DNA of 64,000 bases from Acetobacter sp. DsW_063. Lineage in GTDB: Bacteria > Pseudomonadota > Alphaproteobacteria > Acetobacterales > Acetobacteraceae. How positions within the stretch are numbered: position 1 is the stretch's first letter; the number at the start of each line of letters is the position of its first letter. The translations under genes and the position numbers were made by a program. Below the pieces are notes generated by a model that made no database searches, had not been told where the DNA came from, and saw only the letters and a program-made list of their open reading frames with translations. Of the stretch, positions 39,127 through 46,632 are shown in pieces. The stretch is from contig NZ_JOPL01000007.1 of NCBI RefSeq assembly GCF_002153745.1, positions 1-64,000 on the forward strand, given 5' to 3'.

Positions 39127-39924
39127 GAACCAAACGTTGCGACAGGCGACGCCTTTTAAAGGCCTGCCACAGCGAAGCCTTGCGTCATCAATCCGCGACC
39201 ACATCGCGAACAACAGCCTCTCATTGATCTAGATCATTTTAGCCCGTCAGCGAACGCGGTAGAGCGATGACGGGCGGCGCTGTTATCTGGGCGAACAGTT
39301 TGCGCCGCCCGCCACCCCGACTTTCCGGCGCCAATTAGACCTATGGTCCACATCGCAACATCGGCATGGCGCGTCGAGGCTGACGCCAGAGTCATCGAGA
39401 CGCTTTCGCTTGCTCCGTGAAAAAATCTCATCCGCAATTTCGATTGGCCGTCGATTTTTCACGTTGATTACCGACATATTGTCGGGCTCGAAACCCACGG
39501 ACCGAATAGTCTCGCCGTATGCCGAGGCTGCATCTCGCCCCCGTCTGGATATTTCCGAACCCACTGAGGGCAATCTTGGCATGGGCGCAAGGGTATGTTC
39601 GAGCCACAGATGAACGCCCCACTGCGCCGGACGCCCCCAACCTGCGGCATGCTTTCGAATTGGGATTCCTGGCGTTTCCCGGAGACGAACCTCCCAGTGA
39701 TCCGCCTGATATTCGCGAGGCCTAGCTGACCGGAGAAAGAGCACGGGAATGGGATGACCGGCATTACTGGTGACAATGTCGGCGACTTCTGCCGATGAAA
39801 GTTATCTCGTTTCGAAAACCCCTCGCCCGCCGCTCCATGCCCGTCTTACCGTTTCTCCTGACGGTCGGTTTTCCGTTGAGCTTGGTGGTGACGGAATGCG
39901 AGCCCTTTCGCCGGTTGGCGTTGT
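39127..39924. other. Junction between mdc operon and prophage DNA, no confident gene
   Basis: About 800 bases without a gene I can support. Open frames on both strands here are short, compositionally odd and lack ribosome sites. Two inverted repeats stand out: a strong hairpin at 39271-39311, and CGTGAAAAAATC at 39416-39427 with GATTTTTCACG at 39453-39463. The left prophage boundary probably lies in this stretch, but no tRNA or recognisable attachment core is present. Confidence 0.45.
39271..39311. repeat. Strong imperfect hairpin, CGGGCGGCGC stem
   Basis: CGGGCGGCGCTGTT at 39271-39284 pairs with AACAG (39294-39298) and GCGCCGCCCG (39302-39311, 10 bp). The two right-hand blocks are separated by a few unpaired bases. 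It lies about 145 bases after mdcH and has no T tract. It could be the mdc operon end or an element end. Confidence 0.5.
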
Positions 39925-40416
39925 ATGAGTCGCGCAGTCATAGCCATAGACCCCGGCATCACGGGGGCCATCGCTGTCCTGAACGACCTTGGCGGGCTGA
40001 TCGAAGTTCTCGACATGCCAACAAGCCCTGTCACGGTTTCCGGCAAGGTCCGCAACGTTGTGTCTGCGCCGCTTCTGGCGACGATGATCCAGGCGCACGA
40101 TCCGTCAGAGGTGTGGCTTGAGAAGGTGAACGCACGACCGGGCGAAGGACCGGCAGGCGCGTTTTCATTCGGTCGTGGCGTTGGCGTGATCGAGGGCGTT
40201 GTCGCAGCGCTTGGCCTGCCTCTGTCCACGGTGCCGCCAGCCGAGTGGAAGAAGGCCATGCGGTGCCCCGCCGACAAGGACGGGGCGCGGACGCAGGCCA
40301 TGCAGTTGTTCCCCGCCAGCGCTGACCTGTTCAAGCGGAAGAAGGATGACGGTCGGGCCGAGGCCGCGATGTTGGGCCGGTTCGCTCTTGGAAAAACTCC
40401 GTCGACAAATAATTGA
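39925..40416 (+). CDS. Phage RuvC-like Holliday junction resolvase
   Basis: 163 residues of the RNase H-like RuvC family common in phages. AIDPGITGAIAVL carries the first acidic residue, the glutamate in VWLEKVNA the second, and KKDDGRAEAAMLGRFAL the C-terminal aspartates. The middle FSFGRGVGVIEGVVAALG matches phage relatives. The expected role is resolving branched DNA before packaging. It is the first recognisable phage gene after the mdc operon. Confidence 0.85.
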   Translation: MSRAVIAIDPGITGAIAVLNDLGGLIEVLDMPTSPVTVSGKVRNVVSAPLLATMIQAHDPSEVWLEKVNARPGEGPAGAFSFGRGVGVIEGVVAALGLPLSTVPPAEWKKAMRCPADKDGARTQAMQLFPASADLFKRKKDDGRAEAAMLGRFALGKTPSTNN

Positions 40417-40471
40417 CTCTCGAGCGAACGGACGAAAGGAAACCAAGAAAACCAAGGTATTTATAGAAATA

Positions 40472-41038
40472 ATGGCGCAACAGAATGGAGAAATATGGAT
40501 AACGAAATTTCCATATAGCAAATATTTGTCGGATCTATCTTCGCCGTTTCGTGAAAACGCAAAACGATTTATTGACGCTATAACTAGCGCCGGTGCGACA
40601 GTTACAATCACCAACACATACCGACCACCAGAACGCATCTATTTAATGCATTGGTCGTGGATGATCTTTAAGAGAAAGTGCCAACCAGCCGATGTCCCGC
40701 CAATGACGGGCGTCGATATCACTTGGAACAGCGGGAACGTTGGCACAGATATAGCGGCAGCTACGCAAATGGCGGTCGCGTTCGGTATAGCCAGTTTGGC
40801 CGTTGCTCCCGCTCTGAACGCTACAAGTAGGCACCTGACCAAGAGCGCCATCGACATGAATATTTCATGGGCAGGCAATTTGACCATAAAGAGTCAAGCG
40901 GGTCAGGAAGTCACAATCTCTTCTGCGCCTCGAACCGGGATGAATAAGGACTTGCAGGCTGTAGGCCGTTCATATGGAGTCATCAAATTCCATGGCGGTG
41001 ATAAAGATAGACCACATTGGTCAATCGATGGCTGGTGA
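40472..41038 (+). CDS. M15-like peptidoglycan peptidase
   Basis: 188 residues from the ATG at 40472; the frame continues upstream but as shadow of the previous gene. The C-terminal half fits zinc D-Ala-D-Ala peptidases of the VanY/M15 type: TNTYRPPE at 48-54 like the substrate-binding arginine motif, H121 and D128 in SRHLTKSAIDM matching SxHxxGxAxD (with the glycine replaced by lysine), and H182 in RPHWSIDGW as third zinc ligand. There is no signal peptide. The coding DNA is less GC-rich than its neighbours. A secreted 99-residue protein follows after 3 bases. It could be an endolysin, but another lysis enzyme exists at 50520, so a toxin role is possible. Confidence 0.7.
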   Translation: MAQQNGEIWITKFPYSKYLSDLSSPFRENAKRFIDAITSAGATVTITNTYRPPERIYLMHWSWMIFKRKCQPADVPPMTGVDITWNSGNVGTDIAAATQMAVAFGIASLAVAPALNATSRHLTKSAIDMNISWAGNLTIKSQAGQEVTISSAPRTGMNKDLQAVGRSYGVIKFHGGDKDRPHWSIDGW

Positions 41039-41041
41039 AAT

Positions 41042-41341
41042 ATGAAAAATTATCTCTACGCAGGTATGCTGTGCTTATCGGTTCTCGCCTGCGCGCCGAC
41101 AGCCGTTGCCGCTCCACCTGCGGATGTTAAGAAATTTCTCAACGCCGCATACACTTGCCAATTTCTCAGTGGTGAATACGATGATTCGCTGGCTGCAGAC
41201 GACAAACAGAAAATGCAGAAAGATGTTAAAAAATATTTTCACTACGTCAGAGATAATAAATCTAAATTGAAAGAGAAATATCACAACAACATCAAAATAA
41301 TAAATAAAATCAGCAAGTATGATTCACTCGAAATCGATTAG
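41042..41341 (+). CDS. Small secreted protein, possible immunity partner
   Basis: 99 residues, not recognised. The signal peptide MKNYLYAGMLCLSVLACAP could be cleaved by signal peptidase I after AVAA, or lipidated at the cysteine in VLAC. The mature part is helical, with TCQFLSGEYDDSL near 38-50 and a lysine-rich C-terminus. It is 3 bases after the M15 peptidase gene and shares its low GC content. A periplasmic partner placed directly after a cell-wall hydrolase is typical of toxin-immunity pairs, but this is inference. Confidence 0.65.
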   Translation: MKNYLYAGMLCLSVLACAPTAVAAPPADVKKFLNAAYTCQFLSGEYDDSLAADDKQKMQKDVKKYFHYVRDNKSKLKEKYHNNIKIINKISKYDSLEID

Positions 41342-42259
41342 ATTTATTGGTGAAACTCGAAATTTTAGACTTTGTGACGAGATGCGGTGTTCCATTTTAT
41401 TTTGGGTGACTCATCTCGTAAACTGCGTGATGCATCCCAATCGCATTCATGCGTTGTTATGGATCAGGGTTACGCAGGCATCGAGCCTGCGACTCCACGC
41501 CACTGACGAAACAGGCGACGTGGAAATTTGCATTTCGGCCAATTCACCGCCTGGCTCTGTTCCTGCCTCGCCGCCCTCCCGCCGGTTAATCGGGCATGAG
41601 AGAGAAATCTGCAAGAGGGACAACACGAGGGACAGATTAGCGAACAAACACGCTAACTATTTGATTTTATAAGGAATTTTTGGAATTTGTGGCGGACCCG
41701 AAAGGATTGCGTCTCCCGAGTCAGATCAACGGCTTAGGTGTGTTAAACCATGTGTGTTGACACACGGCAGAATCAGCGAACTTTTCCAGTGTGTTAAACC
41801 TTTCCCCTTGTACCCCTCCTCCATTCCGTGCGATTCTGCGCGGGCTGCGGCGGCGTGGATGGACACGCGGGAACTTATCGGCTTGGGTCGCCTGCGCGAC
41901 GGTCAAGGTAAGCTCTCCGCTCGCGAAGAGAGCCGGTATCAAGCCCGGCCCGCAGCAACAGGTTCCGGTCTTTTGCCTCGGCGATGGACTGGCGGGCGCC
42001 GGACCCGTGCTGCTCTGCATAGCGCATCAGCCTCTCCGGTAGTCCTCGGGTGCACACGGGGCAGAGGCGAACGACTGGCTATCCTGAAGGACTACCAGCG
42101 CCGCAGCCGGTGGAAGCCCGGCAACACTCCAGACACAATCTCAGCGCACGCTCAGGCCCATGGAAGTCCGCGCCCACGTCCGGCAGATCATGCAGTGGGG
42201 CGGCAGCACGATGCACTGAGGCGCTTGACTCTCGCCGCGTGTTCTCGTTCTGTTCTTCC
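41342..42259. other. Long region without a confident gene
   Basis: Several overlapping frames exist on both strands, none with a good ribosome site or recognisable protein pattern. A minus-strand frame around 41875-42057 (containing RYAEQHGSGARQS) is the most protein-like but cannot be anchored. The stretch contains the direct repeats listed separately at 41738-41800. Confidence 0.4.
41738..41800. repeat. Direct repeats flanking a palindrome, iteron-like
   Basis: GTGTGTTAAACC occurs at 41738-41749 and again at 41789-41800. Between them is GTGTG TTGA CACAC, a palindrome at about 41752-41765 that includes a TTGACA box. The arrangement suggests a repressor or replication-initiator binding region near the start of early phage genes. 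Confidence 0.45.
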
Positions 42260-42592
42260 ATGCTTGGAAGAAGCAACCACACTCACCATCCGGCGCTCGA
42301 TGCAGCGCTGAGCGAGACGGACGTAGCAACTGCGGCCCGTCTGGGGCTGAGTCTGCACGCCGCCTGCGCGTGCGGGAGATCGGGGGTTGCACATCTAGAA
42401 TTGGTGATGCGCGACAGGCCATCGGTTCGGCGCATGACCGTGCTCGCGCTGGCCGAACGGCTGACGTGCAGCAAGTGCCGCGAGCCGTATGCAAGCGTGA
42501 GCCTGTCCGACACCGGGTGTGGCCCAGATTGCCCCGGCGTTTACCCGGTGACGTGGGGGCTCACGCTCGTGGAGCGTAAAAAGCTGGGCTGA
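42260..42592 (+). CDS. Small zinc-finger-like protein
   Basis: 110 residues from the ATG at 42260; the frame is open upstream but non-conserved in character. Two cysteine pairs, CACGRSG near 35 and CSKCREPY near 70, are spaced as in treble-clef zinc ribbons. They surround a helix LALAERLTCSK, a pattern common in small alphaproteobacterial and phage proteins of unknown function. It is the first of a set of short plus-strand genes. Confidence 0.55.
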   Translation: MLGRSNHTHHPALDAALSETDVATAARLGLSLHAACACGRSGVAHLELVMRDRPSVRRMTVLALAERLTCSKCREPYASVSLSDTGCGPDCPGVYPVTWGLTLVERKKLG

Positions 42593-42643
42593 TTGGGCCA
42601 TAAGGACTGGGCGTGAGAGTCGAGGGGCTCGTGTTTTTTCTGC

Positions 42644-42672
42644 TTGACCAATGCACCCAATGGGTGTATTTA
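42644..42672 (+). promoter_or_regulatory. Promoter with palindromic operator between -35 and -10
   Basis: TTGACC at 42644-42649 and TATTTA at 42667-42672 are separated by 17 bases. The spacer contains the palindrome CACCCA A TGGGTG (42654-42666). This is the layout of a repressor-controlled promoter. It would drive the four-gene set starting at 42728, whose last member is an HTH protein. Confidence 0.55.
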
Positions 42673-42727
42673 GATCGCATCAGGGCAATCCTGATAGGGG
42701 TGCCGCTGCGGGGCGCAGGGAATATAA

Positions 42728-43015
42728 ATGATGAGCAAAATCCTCGAAATCGCGAAGAACTCTGACCACGTCTCCAGGGTTTCCCCGTGGAAAGACCGGG
42801 TCTATCTCAGCCTTGAAGGATTTGACGCGTCCGTGCGCGGCGACCGCAACTTAAAGGTTTGGATCAAGGGCGACATCCTGACAGTCGAGTGCGCCAACGG
42901 CTCACCCACCAGCGGTATCCTGGCATCTCTGCATGGCTTGACCGACGCGATCATCGCAGCAGGAGGGGAGCGCAAGGGTTACAGCGACAGCATCAACGCC
43001 ACCTACACGCTCTGA
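42728..43015 (+). CDS. Small phage protein of unknown function
   Basis: 95 residues, not recognised. An N-terminal MSKILEIAKNSDHVSRVSPW is followed by alternating strands (RVYLSLEGF, LKVWIKGDILTVEC) and a C-terminal helix. The amphipathic strand pattern suggests a compact alpha/beta fold. It has a weak CAGGG ribosome site. First gene after the operator-controlled promoter; the next begins 12 bases later. Confidence 0.65.
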   Translation: MMSKILEIAKNSDHVSRVSPWKDRVYLSLEGFDASVRGDRNLKVWIKGDILTVECANGSPTSGILASLHGLTDAIIAAGGERKGYSDSINATYTL

Positions 43016-43027
43016 GGACGAGGACGC

Positions 43028-43285
43028 ATGTGGTACGCGATACGATCTCACTCCAATCAGGTCGCCTATGGTTGGACCGACGACTTGGCAGTCGCTGACG
43101 CGGCTGCGGACCACCTGTGGCGCATAAAGATTGACCTTGGCGATCAGCGCATCGGCCTATGCAGATACGCAGCTTACCCTCTCACAGATGCCGAGGCCGC
43201 CTCACTTGGGCTGGAGAATTGGGGGGAGCCTCTACTCTTTACGGCGGACTCAACTGTCGATGACTTTGCGACCGACGCGGCATGA
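43028..43285 (+). CDS. Small phage protein of unknown function
   Basis: 85 residues, acidic, starting MWYAIRSHSNQVAYGW. I recognise no family. GAGGACGAGG upstream of the ATG is a good ribosome site. Its stop overlaps the next start (ATGA), so the two are coupled. Confidence 0.65.
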   Translation: MWYAIRSHSNQVAYGWTDDLAVADAAADHLWRIKIDLGDQRIGLCRYAAYPLTDAEAASLGLENWGEPLLFTADSTVDDFATDAA

Positions 43286-43764
43286 CCTACCTCAACCACC
43301 TGACCCTCAACACTGCGCACATCAGGCGATCGATGCGCGACGAGGTCGCTGACGAGGTCGTAACGCATACACGGGATTTGCTCGACCGCGCGCTGGCAGC
43401 GGTCGGCGACGCCGATATGCCGATCCCAGGGTACAGACTGCACGTCGAGTCCTTCGGTAAGCGCCGCGCCATGCTCTGCACGATTTTTGAGGACACTGAT
43501 CCCGTCGTCACGTTTGGCGTCGCATCCCGGCAATCCCCGGCGTTGTGGCGCGCTCTGCGATCTCTCCAGGCAGAGGCTTGGGACGCAGCCCCGATGCTCG
43601 CTGAGCCGGACTCTCCATGGATCGCGGCCCTGATGCTGCCCGCCCTGATGCGAAATCCGGCATCAGGCCTGTGGATCGGTGATTTTGAGCGATGCGCCGC
43701 ATGGGCGTGGCTTGCCGCCGATGACAAAAAAGCGACGCCCAATGACAACAACACCGACGCCTGA
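43282..43764 (+). CDS. Phage protein of unknown function
   Basis: 160 residues, mostly helical, not recognised. The start is coupled to the gene before by ATGA. The C-terminal tail DDKKATPNDNNTDA is polar and overlaps the HTH gene by 23 bases. The position, in a short-gene early operon ending with a regulator, suggests an accessory replication or host-takeover role, unproven. Confidence 0.65.
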   Translation: MTYLNHLTLNTAHIRRSMRDEVADEVVTHTRDLLDRALAAVGDADMPIPGYRLHVESFGKRRAMLCTIFEDTDPVVTFGVASRQSPALWRALRSLQAEAWDAAPMLAEPDSPWIAALMLPALMRNPASGLWIGDFERCAAWAWLAADDKKATPNDNNTDA

Positions 43765-43954
43765 CGAGATAAGGGCGCGCCGCCTCGCTATCGGTCTCAC
43801 GCAGACCGAGGCGGCGGAATTGATCTACAGCCGCATGCGCAGTTGGCAAAACTGGGAAGCGGGCGAGCGGACGATGCACCCCGGATTGTGGGAGCTTTTT
43901 TGCCTCAAAAGTGCGACCGCTAATCCGGCCACTTCCGCCGCAAATGCGCCCTGA
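43742..43954 (+). CDS. Small helix-turn-helix protein
   Basis: 70 residues from the ATG at 43742. XRE-type helix-turn-helix: RARRLAIGLTQTEAAELIY followed by SWQNWEAGERTM. The single short domain is typical of phage or plasmid transcription regulators. It could act on the palindromic operator upstream of its own operon. Its 3' end overlaps a minus-strand microprotein gene. Confidence 0.75.
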   Translation: MTTTPTPDEIRARRLAIGLTQTEAAELIYSRMRSWQNWEAGERTMHPGLWELFCLKSATANPATSAANAP

Positions 43955-44033
43955 CTGCAAGTGCGATGACCACACCAGCGACGATGGCCCCAAAGACGCC
44001 ACCACCTGCGAACCCCGCCTGAAACTCCGTCAT
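43920..44033 (-). CDS. 37-residue membrane microprotein
   Basis: MTEFQAGFAGGGVFGAIVAG begins a 37-residue protein with one membrane helix (residues 9-28) and a basic C-terminus (RAHLRRKWPD). Its ATG overlaps the stop of the frame upstream (ATGA), which suggests real coupling. It could be a small holin or a regulatory microprotein. It overlaps the plus-strand HTH gene by 35 bases. Confidence 0.5.
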   Translation of the reverse strand: MTEFQAGFAGGGVFGAIVAGVVIALAVRAHLRRKWPD

Positions 44034-44125
44034 GCTGCGCTCGCCCGCATCTCGGCGACCAGCGCATCCAGCGCCTCACCGTTGGGCGACGCACCGTTGA
44101 TTCCGGTCCAGTTCTGACGGAGCAC
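44030..44125 (-). CDS. 31-residue microprotein upstream of the membrane microprotein
   Basis: From a GTG at 44125: QNWTGINGASPNGEALDALV is the body, ending MRASAA. The composition is ordinary for a soluble peptide and its stop overlaps the next ATG. No strong ribosome site was seen, so it is tentative. Confidence 0.35.
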   Translation of the reverse strand: MLRQNWTGINGASPNGEALDALVAEMRASAA

Positions 44126-44134
44126 ATTAACATT

Positions 44135-44170
44135 AGTACATTTATGGTACATGCTCATGTAACTTGTACT
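44135..44170. repeat. Imperfect palindrome, AGTACA...TGTACT
   Basis: AGTACA at 44135-44140 and TGTACT at 44165-44170 bracket an inner TACATG / CATGTA pair. TTTTTCTTT follows on the plus strand, so it could be a terminator for the HTH operon. The symmetry would also suit an operator for the minus-strand microproteins. Confidence 0.45.
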
Positions 44171-44258
44171 TTTTCTTTGAGTGTCGGAAAATAAAACGGC
44201 CCGCAATAGTGTTTCAGCACTATGCGAGCCTCACCGATGACTTGAGGATAGCAAGCCA

Positions 44259-44759
44259 GTGGCTAACGAAGAGATTTACGCCAACGACCCGGGCGTGCAA
44301 GAGCGTTTTTGGGCGAAGGTTAATAAGGAAGGCCCTCAGCACCCTTACGAGCCCAGTAAGGGCAATTGTTGGGAGCGCCCAGCTTCGGTCAATGACGGAT
44401 ATGGTCATTTCAAAGTAAATGGGCGAATGCTCAAGTCACACAGGCTGTCCTGTGCGCTTGTTGGGAATCCCCCTCCCAAAGGTATGCTGTGCCGTCATAC
44501 ATGCGATAATAGAGTCTGCGTTAATCCAGAGCATATATCGTTCGGAAGTCCGAGGGAAAATACAAACGATATGATCTCTCGCGGCAGGCAGGCTCGTGGA
44601 GAGCGAGCATCAAAATCGAAGTTAACGGCAGAAGAAGTCATGTCTATCATGAAAGACTTTAGAAAATACCCACAAATAGCCGCCGAATATGGAGTTGGTG
44701 ATGAAGCTATTGGCCGCATAAAGCGCGGTATCACATGGCGTCACATAACGCACCTCTAG
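44259..44759 (+). CDS. HNH homing endonuclease
   Basis: 166 residues from a GTG with GAGGA 10 bases upstream. The HNH_3-type core is SHRLSCALVGNPP, then CRHTCDNRVCVNPEHISFG with zinc-binding cysteines, then ENTNDMISRGRQ. A C-terminal DNA-recognition helix region follows, KLTAEEVMSIMKDF and AAEYGVGDEAIGRIKRG (NUMOD-like). Free-standing enzymes of this kind spread in phage genomes. Its stop codon interlocks with the convergent papain-like gene in CTAG. An AT-rich hairpin precedes it. Confidence 0.85.
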   Translation: MANEEIYANDPGVQERFWAKVNKEGPQHPYEPSKGNCWERPASVNDGYGHFKVNGRMLKSHRLSCALVGNPPPKGMLCRHTCDNRVCVNPEHISFGSPRENTNDMISRGRQARGERASKSKLTAEEVMSIMKDFRKYPQIAAEYGVGDEAIGRIKRGITWRHITHL

Positions 44760-45520
44760 CGTCCCATTAAATAAGATGAATTGTCGGCGCGCAGCTTGTC
44801 CCAATCCTGCCCCGACAGCAGGCCGGATGCGGGGGCGATCTGGTTCCACGCGACGGCATGGAATTCGTCCGCTCGAGACCGGACCCATCGCCACGTTGCC
44901 TTCTGAATCCCGCCCCACGTCAGGACATCGACTACGTCTGAATCGTCAGTCCCGGAATAGCTCCACAAAAGCGCGCAATGGCCGCCCCACGATCCGGGCG
45001 TCTGGTCTCCTGGCGTCGTCGTGTCCCAGACCGCGTCGACAGACGCCTCGTCGGCTTCGGCCAGCGCAAACCCACAGTAGACTGTCCCAAAGGCAGCCAT
45101 ACAGAGGCGCACGCCATTGAGGTTGGTGAGGTCGATGTTGCCCCAGATAGGGTAAAGCGTCTGGGCCGCGAGCGCGTATCCGTCCCGAGCGGCAATCGCC
45201 AGCACGTCCACCTCGACGCCACCTCGATCGGTTGCGGCGTTGCCGGGAACGTAGCCCGTGCTCTTGGAGTAAAACGAGATCGCCTCGGCGTCTGTCACCG
45301 AGACCTGAAAACCCGCGAGCGACGCCTGCGCGCGGAAGCTGTTGCCCAGACCGGCGGACGTGCAATTTCCGAGCGTATTATTGGCAAGCATCTGCGGCGA
45401 CGGATCAATATGGTCTCGGATCAGCCGCGCCGGAGCCTGACGACCAAACAGCGACAGCGCCGCCATCTTCGGAGCGCGCGCGTCATGGCGTGCGGGGAGC
45501 TTGCCGAGTTTCATTCTCAT
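44756..45520 (-). CDS. Papain-like cysteine peptidase-fold protein
   Basis: 254 residues. LGNCTSAGLGNSF places C53 in a papain-type helix start, and GSWGGHCALLWSY places H181 on the following strand. A downstream LTWGGIQKATW resembles the third conserved segment of C1-type peptidases. There is no signal peptide. Similar proteins occur near phage tail or lysis genes, but the role is unknown. It is coupled by ATGA to the lipoprotein gene upstream and is last in the late-gene direction. Confidence 0.55.
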   Translation of the reverse strand: MRMKLGKLPARHDARAPKMAALSLFGRQAPARLIRDHIDPSPQMLANNTLGNCTSAGLGNSFRAQASLAGFQVSVTDAEAISFYSKSTGYVPGNAATDRGGVEVDVLAIAARDGYALAAQTLYPIWGNIDLTNLNGVRLCMAAFGTVYCGFALAEADEASVDAVWDTTTPGDQTPGSWGGHCALLWSYSGTDDSDVVDVLTWGGIQKATWRWVRSRADEFHAVAWNQIAPASGLLSGQDWDKLRADNSSYLMGR

Positions 45521-46011
45521 GGATTGGCTTTCGAGAGATACCGCCCTGCGTCGTAATCCGCAGGCAGCGTCGTGTGATCAGGGTGCAGGAGGCAGTCGCG
45601 CACGAGCGCCGAGCACGCGGCATGTGCGCCGAAGATCAGCGAGGACGTGCCGACGTAATGGATCGAGACCACGCGCCCGGACTGGATGCGGGCCGACATA
45701 CGGCACTGCATGGATGCGCTGGCGGAGACGGTCGGTTTGACCAGATCAGCAAAGAGCGGGACGGATCCGGATATAGACGGCGTGGAGGCGTTCGCGCCCC
45801 ACGATAGCACCCAATCATCCGGCCCGACGCGCATCCGCTCGGACGGTTGACCGGCGCAGGACACGAGATCCGGCAGTGTGGTGCCGGGGAGATCATGGCG
45901 TGCCTGCTCGGGGAGCGAGGCACAGGCTGTCAGACTCAATACCAGCGCCAGAGCCACCACAGGACGACGGCCATAGCCGCCATCCCGCCGACGATCACCG
46001 CGCGCTGGCAC
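45517..46011 (-). CDS. Lipoprotein of unknown function
   Basis: 164 residues from a GTG; an internal GTG nearer the signal is possible. VVALALVLSLTACASLPEQ is a lipoprotein signal with the modified cysteine in LTAC. The mature part has a cysteine pattern SCAGQP, MQCRMS, AACSALVRDC. This is a family type seen widely as small envelope lipoproteins. It is coupled to the papain-like gene downstream. Confidence 0.6.
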   Translation of the reverse strand: MPARGDRRRDGGYGRRPVVALALVLSLTACASLPEQARHDLPGTTLPDLVSCAGQPSERMRVGPDDWVLSWGANASTPSISGSVPLFADLVKPTVSASASMQCRMSARIQSGRVVSIHYVGTSSLIFGAHAACSALVRDCLLHPDHTTLPADYDAGRYLSKANP

Positions 46012-46081
46012 GACACAGGCCCCACACGAACAGCCAAATGCCGAAGGCTGGAGCCGCGACGATGAGAGCCGCGCCCCACAT
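45995..46081 (-). CDS. 28-residue membrane microprotein
   Basis: MWGAALIVAAPAFGIWLFVW begins a single membrane helix followed by GLCRASAR. The ATG shares a base with the stop of the upstream gene (TGATG), which suggests translational coupling. It overlaps the following lipoprotein start. It may be a tiny holin-like peptide or chance. Confidence 0.4.
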   Translation of the reverse strand: MWGAALIVAAPAFGIWLFVWGLCRASAR

Positions 46082-46632
46082 CAGCGCGACACGCCCAGTG
46101 CCTTGAGCGCCTGCGCCTCGGTCATGCCCAGACGCGCAGCCGACGTGGAGCCGAGCAGCGCCTCGAACAGAGACACGACCGTCGCGAGCGCGTTCGCCGC
46201 TGTGGTCGCATCACTCTTGACGGTGGACGAGAGAGACGAACCAGCACCGGAAATTGCAGCCGCAATCGTCGAACTTACGGACTCGATATCCGAAAGCAGA
46301 CTGTCGACGCGCGTTTTCCAGTTCGTGTCGTCATAGCTGACGGTCACGCTCGAACCGGCGGCGGCAGAGAACGCCGTCAGTGCCGTCGCAAGCGCGGTCT
46401 CGGCGGCTTCAATCGCGGCGAGATACGGCGTCAGCGCGGAGATGCCGGATGCCAGGCTGATGATTGTCGCAGCCGCGTTCACGCCCGCCTGCCCGTAGGC
46501 CGTGATCTTAGCGACGTTGAGCGTGATCGTGGTGACATTACCCGACGTGGTGACGGTGCAGGCGGCGAGCGCAGTCCCGGCGGCAAGCGCGCCAAGGCCA
46601 CGCAGGGCGGCGCGACGGGATACGTTACGCAT
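46081..46632 (-). CDS. Exported lipoprotein with Tat-like signal
   Basis: 183 residues from the ATG at 46632; the upstream in-frame extension is shadow. MRNVSRRAALRGLGALAAG is a twin-arginine-like signal ending in a lipobox (ALAACT). The mature part is Ala/Ser/Thr-rich and helical with no charged core, resembling an amphipathic coiled or pore-lining protein. It overlaps the upstream gene by 8 bases. The presence in a phage late region is unusual. Confidence 0.6.
   Translation of the reverse strand: MRNVSRRAALRGLGALAAGTALAACTVTTSGNVTTITLNVAKITAYGQAGVNAAATIISLASGISALTPYLAAIEAAETALATALTAFSAAAGSSVTVSYDDTNWKTRVDSLLSDIESVSSTIAAAISGAGSSLSSTVKSDATTAANALATVVSLFEALLGSTSAARLGMTEAQALKALGVSR

Noticed and set aside
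39283-39744. A 153-codon minus-strand frame at the prophage edge
   Set aside because: Arginine-rich, no ribosome site, no family pattern, and other frames in the same stretch are equally open.
41474-41496. A T-arm-like stem-loop, GCAGG-7-CCTGC, suggesting a tRNA or attachment core
   Set aside because: No acceptor, D or anticodon arms can be built on either strand around it.
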